A stretch of 64,000 bases of DNA from Leptospira venezuelensis (GCF_002150035.1 NZ_NETS01000010.1:1240001-1304000), one strand, 5' to 3'. Positions 11,533 to 21,102 are shown, counted from the stretch's first letter. Made by a program: numbers and translations. Notes: generated by a model not told the origin, from the letters alone.

Positions 11533-11618
11533 TAGGAACTACTAGGCCACTCAGCGCAAATAATCAGAATACCAGCGGAAATGTCTAGACGTTTTCGTAC
11601 AAGAAAAAAAAGGAGGGA

Positions 11619-11834
11619 TCAATCTCCGAAAATTTTCTTACGGACTCCAATCCAGATTTCTGGCAAATAAGCCCCAATAATGATCAAAGCCAGGCCAGTA
11701 TAGGTCCATTTATTAAAATAAGACTCACCAGCGAAACGAAGTGTGGCTACATTGATGATAGTTGTCCACCATCCGAGTAAAATAAGAATAAGACCTATAA
11801 AATTCGGAAAGAGAAAACCTATAATTTTGCCCAT
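11619..11834 (-). CDS. Small two-helix membrane protein
   Basis: 71 aa. Two hydrophobic helices, at about 5-25 (IIGFLFPNFIGLILILLGWW) and 43-62, are joined by a short polar loop, and the tail is basic (VRKKIFGD). A minus-strand GAGG lies about 8 bases upstream of the ATG. No family is recognised. It is placed in the inner membrane by composition. It is transcribed alone, toward the DegT-family gene with a 175-bp gap, and divergently from the WYL regulator. Confidence 0.6.
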   Translation of the reverse strand: MGKIIGFLFPNFIGLILILLGWWTTIINVATLRFAGESYFNKWTYTGLALIIIGAYLPEIWIGVRKKIFGD

Positions 11835-11991
11835 AAAAAACCTCTAAGAATAAGCGACTGAAACGAGAGAATTATCGAAATCTGATCTTACTCATCAAGT
11901 TGTTTTTTGGGACTTTCTCTGAATTCAAAAACAAGGCAGAGATTTTTCCTTGCCCAGGGACTTTATAAAAATCAAAATTTAGAAACGAGCC

Positions 11992-13011
11992 ATGAAAGAA
12001 GAACTAGACAAAGATATAGATCAGGAAATCGAGCCCAGGGAGATGAATCCCACAGAATACCGGCTTCTCACATTATTATTCAATTTTTTCAGATTTCCAG
12101 ATGGGATTACTTTAAGCTCCTTACGAAAGATTATGGAAGGATTTTACGATAACGAAAATCGAGACTCCGACAGAAGGAAATTATCCAGAGACATCGAAGA
12201 GTTAGGCGCCTTAGGATTTCATATCAAATATTATCCCCAAAAGAATGGAAAAGATTTCGTATATGTGCTCATAAAAGATCCACTTTCCAAAACTCTTGAG
12301 TTCACTGAAGAAGAACTCAGAGAAATTTCAGCACTCTTATTAAGAGGATATTCAGAAGCTCCCAAATACGAACTCTACACTGCCGCTAGGAAAATATTTG
12401 CGGGTGATCTAGAATACTTTCCTCAAATGACTGAAAACCCCCAAGAAAATCCAGAAGAGTTGGGAGAAACTGCGTTCCAGATATTGGAAGCTCTTAAAAA
12501 TCATACGCCGATCCGAATCAAATACTACAAAACATTCCCTGAAGATTCTTACATAAAGGAAGCGGATCCGATCCGATTGATCCGAAAAGGTGGCCAGGAT
12601 CATTATCTGCTAGCTTACGATAGGGAAGAAAAAACCAAAAAAAGATTCGTTTTACCTAAGATCTTGTCTGTGGAACTCCTACAAGGAGACCCACTTTACC
12701 AGGCAAAAGGAGCCAAAAAAGAAACAGAAGAAGATCTGATTATACATGCAGGATTATTCCCGGTCCACGAAACCAAAAAAGTGGAGTGGATCTGCAAAGA
12801 AGAAGGTCTCGTAAAAGCAAAACTATTCCTGACAGGGATTAAATATACCGAAGAGAAAAATAAACTCAGTTTTCAATCCTCCAATTTGGAAGGGCTATTG
12901 CCGTTTCTATGGAGATGGCCGGACGCAATTGAAACAGTCCTTCCTGAAGAATTGAACTCTGTACTACGAAACTCAGTAAAACAGATCTCAGAACTCTACG
13001 AAAAAGTATAA
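11992..13011 (+). CDS. WYL-domain transcriptional regulator
   Basis: 339 aa. The N-terminal ~100 residues look like a winged helix: a TEYRLLTLLFNFF start, then the DSDRRKLSRDIEELGALGF segment typical of the HTH-11/WYL class. The middle holds the WYL domain, an SH3-like ligand-sensing fold (IRIKYYKTFPED...DPIRLIRKGGQDHYLLAYD near 165-205). A WCX-like C-terminal domain ends with the family pattern about PFLWRWPDAIETVLPEEL. Such proteins bind nucleotides or nucleic acid and control stress genes. The next gene, a membrane protease, starts nine bases after its stop, so the two are an operon. A second WYL gene lies at 22184. Confidence 0.85.
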   Translation: MKEELDKDIDQEIEPREMNPTEYRLLTLLFNFFRFPDGITLSSLRKIMEGFYDNENRDSDRRKLSRDIEELGALGFHIKYYPQKNGKDFVYVLIKDPLSKTLEFTEEELREISALLLRGYSEAPKYELYTAARKIFAGDLEYFPQMTENPQENPEELGETAFQILEALKNHTPIRIKYYKTFPEDSYIKEADPIRLIRKGGQDHYLLAYDREEKTKKRFVLPKILSVELLQGDPLYQAKGAKKETEEDLIIHAGLFPVHETKKVEWICKEEGLVKAKLFLTGIKYTEEKNKLSFQSSNLEGLLPFLWRWPDAIETVLPEELNSVLRNSVKQISELYEKV

Positions 13012-13020
13012 AAACACTAC

Positions 13021-14259
13021 ATGAAACTAAAAAACATCCTATTCACATTATTCTCACTACAGATCTTACTCACACTCGTAATGAAATACTTCTCCTATCA
13101 AGGAGATCTATCTCCAGAGTTGCATGAAAGAATTCTAAAATATTTTACCCAAGAAGATATCAACTCAGGGATAGACTACGAACGAAGGGGATTTTTTGTC
13201 TCGATCATAGGCTCTTTATTGGACTTTGCATTGGCAGGAGCATTTGTATTCTCCCCAATCTCGGTAAAGTTAGAAGAATATTTTAGCAGAAAAACAGGGC
13301 AGAGGTTTTATCCAACGGTATTTCTATTCTTTGTTTCCTTCTATCTTGTAGAATTTATCATATCTCTGCCATTCAGCTATTATTTTGGATATGTAATAGA
13401 ACACGAATTTCAATTTTCTAATATGAATATAGGAGATTGGATCTTATTTAAAGCGAAATCTTTTGGGTTAGGATTTCTATTTGGTGGATTAATTGTTCTA
13501 ATTGTAGCATTCGTCCTGAAAAATCTTCCACGTGCTTGGAAATATATACTTCCTATCTTATCTCTCGGATTTGGATTACTCATGTCAGTATTGTATCCAA
13601 TCATCATCACCCCGATCTTTTACGATTATGGCCCTATCCAAGATGGAAGTTTAAAAACAAAAATATTAGCACTTAGCCAAAAGGCAAATATCCAAGTAGA
13701 AAATATATATGTGATCAACGAGAGCAAATACTCTGGTCACACAAACGCATACTTCACTGGATGGGGAGAAAGTAAAAAGATTTTCTTATACGATACTCTC
13801 ATCAATAACCACACAGAAGAAGAAGTAGTAAGCGTTCTTGGACATGAAATAGGTCATTGGGTCCATAACCACCAAATGATAGAGATTGCACTCAGCACTC
13901 TGGAAACTTTTTTATTATGCTTCTTATTGGGATATGTATTCAAAAAAGTAAAAGAAGAAGGATCAATTCCATTAAAGGAGTTTTATTCTCCCTCTAGTCT
14001 ACCTTTTCTGTTTTTAATATTATCTCTTGTTGGAACTGTACTTGGACCGTTTTCTTCAACACTTTCCAGGACCCTGGAAACTCAAGCGGACAGAGAGGCG
14101 CTTGTATTAACGAACGACAAAAAATCATTCATTAATACGGAGATCAAATTAGCAAAAGACAATAAATCCAGATTAAATCCTCATAAATTAGAAGTGATAT
14201 TCGAACATTCTCATCCTACAACAATTGAAAGGATAGAATTCGCAGAAGGCTGGAAATAG
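13021..14259 (+). CDS. M48 family zinc metalloprotease, Ste24/CAAX-protease type
   Basis: 412 aa integral membrane protease. The zinc motif HExxH is in VLGHEIGHWVHNH near residue 280, with a downstream Glu in ETQADREAL near 358. Several membrane helices precede and follow it, as in the Ste24 family, and the length matches that family (~410-420). Bacterial members cut or quality-control membrane proteins; the farnesyl substrate of eukaryotes is absent. It follows a WYL regulator with a nine-base gap, so the regulator may control its own downstream protease. Confident on family, unknown on substrate. Confidence 0.9.
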   Translation: MKLKNILFTLFSLQILLTLVMKYFSYQGDLSPELHERILKYFTQEDINSGIDYERRGFFVSIIGSLLDFALAGAFVFSPISVKLEEYFSRKTGQRFYPTVFLFFVSFYLVEFIISLPFSYYFGYVIEHEFQFSNMNIGDWILFKAKSFGLGFLFGGLIVLIVAFVLKNLPRAWKYILPILSLGFGLLMSVLYPIIITPIFYDYGPIQDGSLKTKILALSQKANIQVENIYVINESKYSGHTNAYFTGWGESKKIFLYDTLINNHTEEEVVSVLGHEIGHWVHNHQMIEIALSTLETFLLCFLLGYVFKKVKEEGSIPLKEFYSPSSLPFLFLILSLVGTVLGPFSSTLSRTLETQADREALVLTNDKKSFINTEIKLAKDNKSRLNPHKLEVIFEHSHPTTIERIEFAEGWK

Positions 14260-14370
14260 AATAATCATTCTTTGCGACAGAATAGACGCTAAAAAATTAC
14301 CCGATAGTTATATTTCGATTTAGTCGATTATAAGTTAGGTCTTGAAACATATAGTATATTGGCATTTAAT

Positions 14371-15309
14371 ATGAAAAACATCAAATTACTTTTCCTGATA
14401 ATTCCGTTCTTATTATTTGTTTCAAGCCTAACCTCACAAGATCATAGGACTGACATTCGGGATCTCAATAAATTGAAGAATATAATTGAAGGAGATAGTA
14501 AAGTTCATTCGCTTACGCTTCCGAAGAAAGACGAGGCGATTTTATTTTTGGGTTATTTGGGAAGTTCTGCTGATTCGGTATACTTATGCAATTTATTAAA
14601 TAAAGAAGAATTTAGGGATCATTACATATCGATTATTAGAGCATTAGGTTTTTTGCGCTCCGATAATTCCGTTTTATGCCTAATTCAAAAATTAAAGAAA
14701 AATGAAAACGTAGTCGAAAAATGGCATATATACGAAGGCTTAATTTATAATATAAAGGATTCTAACAGAGAAAAGAATACAATAAGCGAATTAGAAAAAG
14801 CGCTGAGAGAAACGGTAGGTGATACCAGGGAAAATTTTAGGAAACTCCTGATTCGTATAACAAACGATAAGAGTGGGAAATATATCGAGGGAATTAATTT
14901 CGAAGAAATTGGTTCGATTTTTGTATCTAAAGGGATGCCAACTCAAAAGCTTCTTGCTAAAATGTTTGAATTCAATCTTAAACAGAATCAATACGAGTCT
15001 TTGTTACCTGATTTGGAATTGATTACTAAAAAGAACAAAGATCTTTGGATCGGATATTTACTTAGGGGATATTGTTATTATCAGCTTAAAAGATATTATG
15101 AAGCAGAAATTAATTTTAAAAACTCGATAGAATTAAATCCACAGGATTCAAATTCCTATTTTTATCTAGGCAATATTTATAGTCTTAAGGGTGCAAAAGT
15201 AGTGTCTAAACAATATTACGAAAATGCTCTCAAATATACCCCGTCAGTTATCAATGAAATAATTATAAATGAGAAGATTCACGAAATAGACAACTCGCTC
15301 AGAAAATAG
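14371..15309 (+). CDS. Exported TPR/HEAT-like repeat protein
   Basis: About 312 aa from the ATG at 14371. The open frame reaches a TTG at 14359 that I do not favour. A signal peptide (MKNIKLLFLIIPFLLFVSSL) is followed by helical pairs resembling HEAT repeats. The C-terminus has two clear TPR units (IGYLLRGYCYYQLKRYYEAE and SNSYFYLGNIYSLKGA), which normally bind other proteins. The DNA is noticeably AT-rich against its neighbours. It is isolated, between a protease gene and a convergent DJ-1 gene. A scaffold role in the periplasm is inferred only from the repeats. Confidence 0.7.
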   Translation: MKNIKLLFLIIPFLLFVSSLTSQDHRTDIRDLNKLKNIIEGDSKVHSLTLPKKDEAILFLGYLGSSADSVYLCNLLNKEEFRDHYISIIRALGFLRSDNSVLCLIQKLKKNENVVEKWHIYEGLIYNIKDSNREKNTISELEKALRETVGDTRENFRKLLIRITNDKSGKYIEGINFEEIGSIFVSKGMPTQKLLAKMFEFNLKQNQYESLLPDLELITKKNKDLWIGYLLRGYCYYQLKRYYEAEINFKNSIELNPQDSNSYFYLGNIYSLKGAKVVSKQYYENALKYTPSVINEIIINEKIHEIDNSLRK

Positions 15310-15355
15310 TTTTATAAATAGATAAGTTCAATTTCCAAATCAAACAAAAGAAATT

Positions 15356-15381
15356 GGATAAGGATAGTAAGTTCCTTATCC
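15356..15381 (-). terminator. Terminator hairpin between convergent genes
   Basis: GGATAAGGA (15356-15364) pairs with TCCTTATCC (15373-15381): a 9-bp perfect stem with an 8-base loop. On the minus strand it is followed by a T-rich stretch (AATTTCTTTTG), fitting the end of the DJ-1-like gene. Confidence 0.65.
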
Positions 15382-15395
15382 TAAAAGTATATTCG

Positions 15396-16538
15396 TTACT
15401 TTCTCCATGGATATTCCATCTGCAATGCTACAAAAGCCGCAGTGTTTGTTCCATATTTAGATTCAATCTCAGATAAATTTTTCTCATAAGCTGCAGCTGC
15501 TGCGATTCCATTCATATTTTCTAAAATAGAATCTAAATTTGCGACTTCTGCTTCATTCTTATCTACAAGTAATAGTAAACCGCTTTTAGTTCGGATCTGT
15601 TTTTGATTGGAAACAGAAAAGACTTCCGATCTATATGTTCTGGAAAAGGAATCAGCTTGTAGAGCTAAAACTACTTCATCTGTTCCATCTGAGACTCTAA
15701 CTCCTAAGTTGTGATGATTCCAAAAGCCAAGATAGTTTTTTGCGGCAATATACATATCTTTTCCACTTAAATAGAAATCCGAACTTTTATGAGTGGGTTT
15801 CCAGTCCTTAGCCCCTAAGCTCGCTGCAACTTCTGAGGCTTTCACTTTTCCGGAAATTGCTTCTATTAGCGCTAAGGAGACTGGAATGGATGCAGTGATC
15901 CCAGTAGTAGTAATGATCTTTCGATCAGCAATGTACCTTCTGTCCTTGATCCACTTAGTTTCAGGAAACTCTTTCTCTAATTTAGAAAAAGAAAACCAAT
16001 GACCTGTTGCTTTATGATCTTTCAGAATGCCTGCATTTGCGAGCACCCAAACACCGTCGCATACGCCTACAATCGTAGAACCTTTTGCAAATTGCTTTTG
16101 TATAAATGATAGAAGAGCAATATCCTCCGAATAATGGACTGCAGGCACGATCACATAATCTGCACCTTCCGGATATTCAAGATCAAACTGTTCAAAAGAA
16201 TTCTCGGCTTCTATCTTTAATGCAGGGAACATTTGAACCGGACCGGTTTTCGGAAAAACTGCAATTACCTTTGCAATTTTTGCAGAATTCAAAACCCCAT
16301 AAGGGATCATAAAATCGGTCAGCTCGGTCATTCGGTTTTCACCGATCACTGTAATGATTGGTTGTTTTCTGCCGAATCTGGATTGATAACTTGGGATCTG
16401 GGAACCTTCTTCTCGGATCTGGACTTTCAAAATTTCGGAAGACATTCTGTATTCTACAGTTCCGAGCAAAATTATGAGAGCTAAACTCCCATATAAGAAT
16501 TTCGCAAAACGATTTGGTTGATGACTAAGATGTTTCAT
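15396..16538 (-). CDS. Membrane-anchored DJ-1/PfpI family protein
   Basis: 380 aa. An N-terminal anchor helix (FLYGSLALIILLG) precedes a DJ-1/PfpI (class I glutamine amidotransferase-like) domain. The nucleophile elbow Cys is in VGVCDGVWVLANAG near 160, and ATGHWFSFSKLEKEFP follows, as in the GATase-like halves of AraC regulators of the FtrA type. Here the DNA-binding half is missing. A separate AraC gene lies divergently 116 bp away, so the two may act as sensor and regulator. The C-terminal ~130 residues (NYLGFWNHHNLGVRVSDG onward) are unassigned. Probable role in stress sensing or small-molecule hydrolysis, inferred. Confidence 0.78.
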   Translation of the reverse strand: MKHLSHQPNRFAKFLYGSLALIILLGTVEYRMSSEILKVQIREEGSQIPSYQSRFGRKQPIITVIGENRMTELTDFMIPYGVLNSAKIAKVIAVFPKTGPVQMFPALKIEAENSFEQFDLEYPEGADYVIVPAVHYSEDIALLSFIQKQFAKGSTIVGVCDGVWVLANAGILKDHKATGHWFSFSKLEKEFPETKWIKDRRYIADRKIITTTGITASIPVSLALIEAISGKVKASEVAASLGAKDWKPTHKSSDFYLSGKDMYIAAKNYLGFWNHHNLGVRVSDGTDEVVLALQADSFSRTYRSEVFSVSNQKQIRTKSGLLLLVDKNEAEVANLDSILENMNGIAAAAAYEKNLSEIESKYGTNTAAFVALQMEYPWRK

Positions 16539-16654
16539 GCATTCAGGATACGATCTTTTTCGAAAACGGTCGTCCTTCCGTATCCGGATGGACTAAAAAA
16601 AGAAAAATCCTGAAAAAATCTGGACATTCAATTCTGATCATACTCTTTCATTTT

Positions 16655-17770
16655 ATGGATACGTTTCTGGCATTTGGAGCAGGGCTTTCGTTCTTACTGT
16701 CCATCTCCGAATTCATTCGAAATACTAAAAGCCCAGAAATCCAAGGCTCGAATTCCGGTTCCAAAATTAAGTCCATATTTAATCAGCCGATAGGCTTCTT
16801 CTTCCTATCCCTTTCTATAGTACAATTCCATTTGTATTTGGAATTATCTAACCAGCTAAAGGAACAGCTATGGTTTGCAGAAATTCATATCCCCTTTCTA
16901 TTCTTTACCGGGCCATTGGCGTATTTGTATTTTAGAAGATTGGGAGGACTTACTGCAAAAGCGCTTCACTTGGTACATTTTGTTCCAGGATTTATTGCGT
17001 TTTTGCTCCTTCTACCTTTCATTCTATCCGATCAGAATTCCAAATTGGAATATGTAAGTGTATTTCCTCCCAGAAACATTTATTTCCAGTTCTTGTTTGG
17101 ACTTTTGGTTTTAGGAACAATTTCTAACTTAGTGTATCCACTGCTACTGATCGGAAAGATCCGTAAATGGAAAACATTCATCCAGAAGGAAGAAGGTCGA
17201 GCATTCTCCCCGTTTCTTGCGCTTTTCTATACGAGTATATTTGTGATCTCACTGTTTGTATTCGCTCAGATCTTCTATATGCCATTGTTTACTGTTGCAG
17301 GCGCAGGCCTCACCTTGATTGTATGTTCCGTCTTTCTAAGCGCTTCTACTTCTCCACATCTAATCATTTCTTTCGAAAAGATAGCAAGGGAAGCAGGGTA
17401 TAACGAGACCAGACTCCAAGGTATAGACGTGGATTCAGTCGTTCAAAAGATGCAAGAGCTGATGAGAGATAAAAAACTCTATCTGGATGAAGAGCTTACA
17501 CTTTCAATTCTTTCCGAAGAATTAAAAATCAAGACTCACCAGTTATCAGAGATATTGAATGATAAGATGAAAATTGGTTTCAGAGAGTATATCACTGGAT
17601 TTCGTTTGGTAGAAGCTTCCAAATTGTTAAGAGAAGAGCCTCAAAGATCCGTGCTTGCTGTAATTTACGCGGCAGGATTCAAATCCAAATCTGCATTTCA
17701 TAAACTATTCCAGGAGAAATATGGATGTTCTCCTGGAGAATATCGTTCTTCTTTTTCTAAAAAACCCTAA
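16655..17770 (+). CDS. AraC-family transcriptional regulator with membrane N-terminus
   Basis: 371 aa. Residues 1-240 form about seven hydrophobic helices (for example FFLSLSIVQFHLYLEL and FVPGFIAFLLLLPFIL). The C-terminal ~100 residues are a two-HTH AraC domain: LSILSEELKIKTHQLSEILND, then FREYITGFRLVEASKLL and the signature AVIYAAGFKSKSAFHKLFQE. The protein therefore binds DNA from the inner membrane, so it may sense an envelope or lipid signal. The divergent DJ-1 protein gene is a plausible target. It ends seven bases before a convergent glyoxalase gene. Confidence 0.88.
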   Translation: MDTFLAFGAGLSFLLSISEFIRNTKSPEIQGSNSGSKIKSIFNQPIGFFFLSLSIVQFHLYLELSNQLKEQLWFAEIHIPFLFFTGPLAYLYFRRLGGLTAKALHLVHFVPGFIAFLLLLPFILSDQNSKLEYVSVFPPRNIYFQFLFGLLVLGTISNLVYPLLLIGKIRKWKTFIQKEEGRAFSPFLALFYTSIFVISLFVFAQIFYMPLFTVAGAGLTLIVCSVFLSASTSPHLIISFEKIAREAGYNETRLQGIDVDSVVQKMQELMRDKKLYLDEELTLSILSEELKIKTHQLSEILNDKMKIGFREYITGFRLVEASKLLREEPQRSVLAVIYAAGFKSKSAFHKLFQEKYGCSPGEYRSSFSKKP

Positions 17771-17777
17771 GTTAAGA

Positions 17778-18200
17778 TTACCATTCTCCGGTATTACTCA
17801 TACTTTTCCAAGGTTCTGCGATCTCTAAAGATTTTCCTTTTTGTAGTAACTCAATAGAAATTAAATCAGGAGAACGAATAAATGCCATTCTTCCATCTCT
17901 AGGCGGGCGATTGATGATCACACCTTTAGCTTGAAGATTCGCGCAGGTCTCATAGATATTATCCACTTCAAAAGCAAGATGACCGAAGTTTCTTCCACCT
18001 GTATAAGCTCCTTCTTGGTCCCAGTTATAAGTTAATTCGATCTCTGGAGAGTTTTCATCCAATTCTGATAAGAAAACAAGAGTATATCTTCCTTCAGGAT
18101 GATCATGTCTTCTTGTTTCTTTTAATCCTAACTTATTGCAGAAAAAATCAAGTGCGAGATCCAAATCTTTTACTCGGATCATAGCGTGTAAGTATTTCAT
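17778..18200 (-). CDS. Glyoxalase I-like VOC metalloenzyme
   Basis: 140 aa, single VOC domain. Closely follows lactoylglutathione lyase: MKYLHAMIRVKDLDLALDF at the start, IELTYNWD in the middle, and the GHLAFEV and SIELLQ strands. The four expected metal ligands are present: H5, the E of EIELTYN, the H of NFGHLAF and the E of SIELL. The reaction would be methylglyoxal-thiol hemithioacetal to a thioester, in the cytoplasm. The C-terminus extends about 15 residues beyond the usual end. The minus-strand leader has AAGGG seven bases before the ATG. Exact substrate not provable. Confidence 0.82.
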   Translation of the reverse strand: MKYLHAMIRVKDLDLALDFFCNKLGLKETRRHDHPEGRYTLVFLSELDENSPEIELTYNWDQEGAYTGGRNFGHLAFEVDNIYETCANLQAKGVIINRPPRDGRMAFIRSPDLISIELLQKGKSLEIAEPWKSMSNTGEW

Positions 18201-18774
18201 TTTGTGTCCCTTAGGAGAATTTTCTCCTGAAAAAGAAGGTTTCTGCCTTCTTTATAGGAAAGAAACCTGCTGATTTTCCCTATGACAAGCTCAAAGCTAA
18301 GATGAAAAATCGAGCAGAATTGAAATTTCCACCATATTGGATTTTTTCGATTTCCCCCTAAAAACACCCTTTTTGACCCCATTTTTGCTTACCCTGGGAG
18401 CGAAATGCTTAATTTGTGTGCTCAAAAAATAAGCATTTTTCGAATTTGTAATAGAGATTCGACTTGAAAAAAACAGCCTTCGGGTCGATACTTGTACTAT
18501 ATTCAAGCAGCGGAATGAGATATCATCCGATTTCGCTTCTTTTTTATTCAATATGAATGGATAGAAGCTATATGAAACAAGGTGCTTAGAAAATTAGATA
18601 ATTCTAATAAATGTAAATGTGATAAAGGGTTCTTTGAGTTCGTTTAACAAAAATTTTTAATTTTTTCTTTGTATGAAAATTTTTTTGTTCCATTGGTCGA
18701 TGCAAGTAGGTCATATGGATATAAGCGAAAACAAGAACAGAAAATATAAATAAATAACTTGAGGTTTCAATTTT
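18201..18774. other. Long AT-rich spacer, promoters only
   Basis: 574 bp between divergent genes. A short AGGAGA/TCTCCT inverted repeat (18213-18228) lies in the glyoxalase leader. The rest is AT-rich with homopolymer runs. The minus-strand frames here have no ribosome binding sites and odd composition. GAGG about 11 bases before 18775 serves the next gene. The length leaves room for a small RNA, but I see no fold that supports one. Confidence 0.5.
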
Positions 18775-19110
18775 ATGAAAATCAACAAACTCACTTCTCT
18801 TATATTGGTAGTAGGCTTCTTAGCAGGATCTTCCGTTTTTGCAGTTTCTCAAGATACTGAAGATCGTCTTTTAGAGCAAGCTTTGGTATCCGCTGCGGTT
18901 ACTAAAGAGCAAAAAGTTGCAGTCGCTACTTACTTGAAAGCAATCGCTCAACAAAAGAGCGAAAGAGCAGAAGAGTTAAGAGCATTGGCTAAACGTTCTA
19001 CTGGTGGAAAATTCCTCGCTAGCAACGCTCAGTCTGAAAAATTCTTGAAACAAGCAAAAGCTCTTGAAGCAGAAGCTGCAAAAACACAAGAATTTCTAAA
19101 CAATCTTTAA
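18775..19110 (+). CDS. Small exported helical protein
   Basis: 111 aa. Signal peptide MKINKLTSLILVVGFLAGSSVFA with an A-x-A-like cleavage site. The mature part is almost entirely charged amphipathic helix, rich in Ala, Lys, Glu and Gln (KAIAQQKSERAEELRALAKRS; KQAKALEAEAAK), suggesting a coiled coil. Codon use is biased to common codons, hinting at high expression. A strong intrinsic terminator follows. Function unknown. A periplasmic or surface structural protein is one guess. Confidence 0.75.
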   Translation: MKINKLTSLILVVGFLAGSSVFAVSQDTEDRLLEQALVSAAVTKEQKVAVATYLKAIAQQKSERAEELRALAKRSTGGKFLASNAQSEKFLKQAKALEAEAAKTQEFLNNL

Positions 19111-19145
19111 TTCGTAGTCACAAATCCTAAAAATCCATCGACTGC

Positions 19146-19170
19146 AAGGCGCCGTAAGGCGCCTTTTTTT
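19146..19170 (+). terminator. Rho-independent terminator
   Basis: AAGGCGCC (19146-19153), loop GTAA, GGCGCCTT (19158-19165), then an uninterrupted T-run to 19170. It ends the small helical protein gene. On the other strand it lies against the stop of the convergent small exported gene. The clearest intrinsic terminator in the window. Confidence 0.92.
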
Positions 19171-19171
19171 G

Positions 19172-19408
19172 TTACTTGGAGATTTTCTTATCTTTAGGGA
19201 AACAACTCATGCTGAAACCTTCTATCATATAACAAATAGCATCTTTGGTTTCGCATCTTAAGGCGTCGTTGTAAGTAGTGCTTTGGATTTCCAGATCCAT
19301 ACGTTCACAGACCATTTTTTCTCTGGTTGATGTTTGGGTGCTTGTGTCTTGGCCGAGTAAACTTCCGGCGACTAAGAAACAAATTGCGAATAATACCGAT
19401 TTTTTCAT
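19172..19408 (-). CDS. Small exported cysteine-containing protein
   Basis: 78 aa from the ATG at 19408, which has GGAGAG six bases upstream. The frame continues 20 codons further to an ATG without a ribosome binding site, so the shorter start is preferred. Signal peptide MKKSVLFAICFLVAGSLLGQ. The mature peptide (~58 aa) has four Cys (MVCERM, LRCETK, AICYM, MSCFP), which could form two disulphides in the periplasm. Function unknown. Its stop adjoins the strong terminator of the facing gene. Confidence 0.7.
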   Translation of the reverse strand: MKKSVLFAICFLVAGSLLGQDTSTQTSTREKMVCERMDLEIQSTTYNDALRCETKDAICYMIEGFSMSCFPKDKKISK

Positions 19409-19536
19409 AATACTCTCCGGAAAATTCTTTGATTCTATGACCCTTTCAGGTTTCCTCCCTTGAGTCAATCGATTTGGATAGATAGAAGGTCCCGAAAAAG
19501 GATTGTGAGACGGTTTGAACCTTCTAATTTGCCCTG

Positions 19537-21102
19537 ATGAGTTTTCCGGGTGGAAAGTTACATTCTAAATGGACAAAGTACACTTATTGTTTTTTGTTCC
19601 TTCTTCCTTTATTGTATCCATTCTTATTGAAGCCCAGCGAACAGTTATACTCCGACCATTTGGGCAAATTTATATTGGGAGAGTCCGTAGGACGGAATGG
19701 ATTTCTTTCAGGCAATTTGGCATTGCCATCTCGAAGTTTAGATCCGGAAGGAAATTATTGCTCAAATGAATGTATTCGCATCGGTGATGAACTAATCAGT
19801 CCATTCCCTGTTGCATTAGGTTATGTATATGCAATATTTCTACCTTGGAGTGGGATCACTGGCGTATACATTGCAGTTTCGGTTTTGATCCTTCTATCCT
19901 TATTATTCCTTTCGATCTTATGGGATTGGGATCCGATCTATTTGGGAGTTTTGGTTTTAGCCTCTCCTTTTTTAGTAAATGGATATTTCTTCCCGGATGT
20001 TGGAATTGCCTCCTTTTTGTTTATAGGGGGAAGCTTTTTATTTTTGAGATCCGACACTTCTTCTTCCTGGATGCGGTTTGTAAGTTCAGGCTTTATCTGT
20101 GCTTCTGCTGCTTGGTTTAGGATAGAGAGTATCGTATTCCCATTATCTTTTATTTTTTTCTTAAGTATATATAATATTTCTAATATAGAAGAACGAAAGA
20201 AAATTTTAAGTTATTCTCTTGGATTTTTGCTTGGGATAGGGCTTTTACTTGGCATACAGTATGTTCTATATGGACATCCATTAGGCCCGAGGTTTTCCTT
20301 TAACCAACCTACAATGTTCCTACTTCCTTGGAAGAAATGGAAAATTTATACAGGGCTTTTGATCGCTAATCAAAATCGGATCGGTTTTTTCGGATATACT
20401 CCTGGATTCTTGATCGCTCTCCTCTTCTTTGTATATTATATTTTCTTTAATAAGAATCCTTTAAAAAGAGGTCTTACATTTGAGATCTCGAATCGGGATC
20501 TATTTGTTCTTTCGGGTCTTGCCGCATTTTTCGCATTAGTGATTTCTGCTCCGAATGATGGGCTTATTGATTTTGGTTCCAGATATCTTCATTTGAGTTT
20601 GCCTGCGTTCGCAGGAATGTTTTTGATCTTACTCGAAAATATAGTAGGGAAGTATCGTAAGATCGGTAAAATTGTTCTGTTTGTGAGTCTTCTTTATTCG
20701 GTTTACGTCAGTTTTTCTTATACACAGATCTTAGGAAAGTTTGGAAGGAAGACTACAAAACTGAATGCGATCTATTTGGAACAAAGACCTGACTTGGTTG
20801 TGGTGCAGATCAGAACTTATTCTCAGATTCTAGGAAAATACTTTTTTCAAACACCTTCTGTTTGGCTTATGAGGGAAGGTCATATTAAGAATTTCTTCTC
20901 TAAGAATGATCCTGAGCAGTTTAAGAAAATATTATTTGTACAAACAAAAAACCCTATCGCGCAAAGTTTAGATGCGTCTGATCCTTTTTTGAATAATAAA
21001 TATTATGAGAGTATTACTCAAAGCTTGGGTCCTGATTTCAAAAAGGTTTGGTCTGAAAATAAGGAAGATGTTTTGATCTTTTCTATGGAGAAAAAAAAGT
21101 AA
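19537..21102 (+). CDS. Polytopic membrane protein, GT-C glycosyltransferase-like
   Basis: 521 aa with roughly ten to eleven hydrophobic helices. An acidic residue sits in the first periplasmic loop (YSDHLGKFILGESV), as in ArnT/PMT-type lipid-linked sugar transferases. The C-terminal ~130 residues are soluble. The overall plan of a first helix, a D/E loop, many helices and a tail domain fits the GT39/GT-C fold. No close family can be named, so substrate and glycan are open. It stands alone and is convergent with the repeat-protein gene. Confidence 0.6.
   Translation: MSFPGGKLHSKWTKYTYCFLFLLPLLYPFLLKPSEQLYSDHLGKFILGESVGRNGFLSGNLALPSRSLDPEGNYCSNECIRIGDELISPFPVALGYVYAIFLPWSGITGVYIAVSVLILLSLLFLSILWDWDPIYLGVLVLASPFLVNGYFFPDVGIASFLFIGGSFLFLRSDTSSSWMRFVSSGFICASAAWFRIESIVFPLSFIFFLSIYNISNIEERKKILSYSLGFLLGIGLLLGIQYVLYGHPLGPRFSFNQPTMFLLPWKKWKIYTGLLIANQNRIGFFGYTPGFLIALLFFVYYIFFNKNPLKRGLTFEISNRDLFVLSGLAAFFALVISAPNDGLIDFGSRYLHLSLPAFAGMFLILLENIVGKYRKIGKIVLFVSLLYSVYVSFSYTQILGKFGRKTTKLNAIYLEQRPDLVVVQIRTYSQILGKYFFQTPSVWLMREGHIKNFFSKNDPEQFKKILFVQTKNPIAQSLDASDPFLNNKYYESITQSLGPDFKKVWSENKEDVLIFSMEKKK

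Noticed and set aside
18297..18551. 84-codon frame in the AT-rich spacer
   Set aside because: No ribosome binding site, low-complexity composition, and overlaps other open frames of equal quality; looks like chance.
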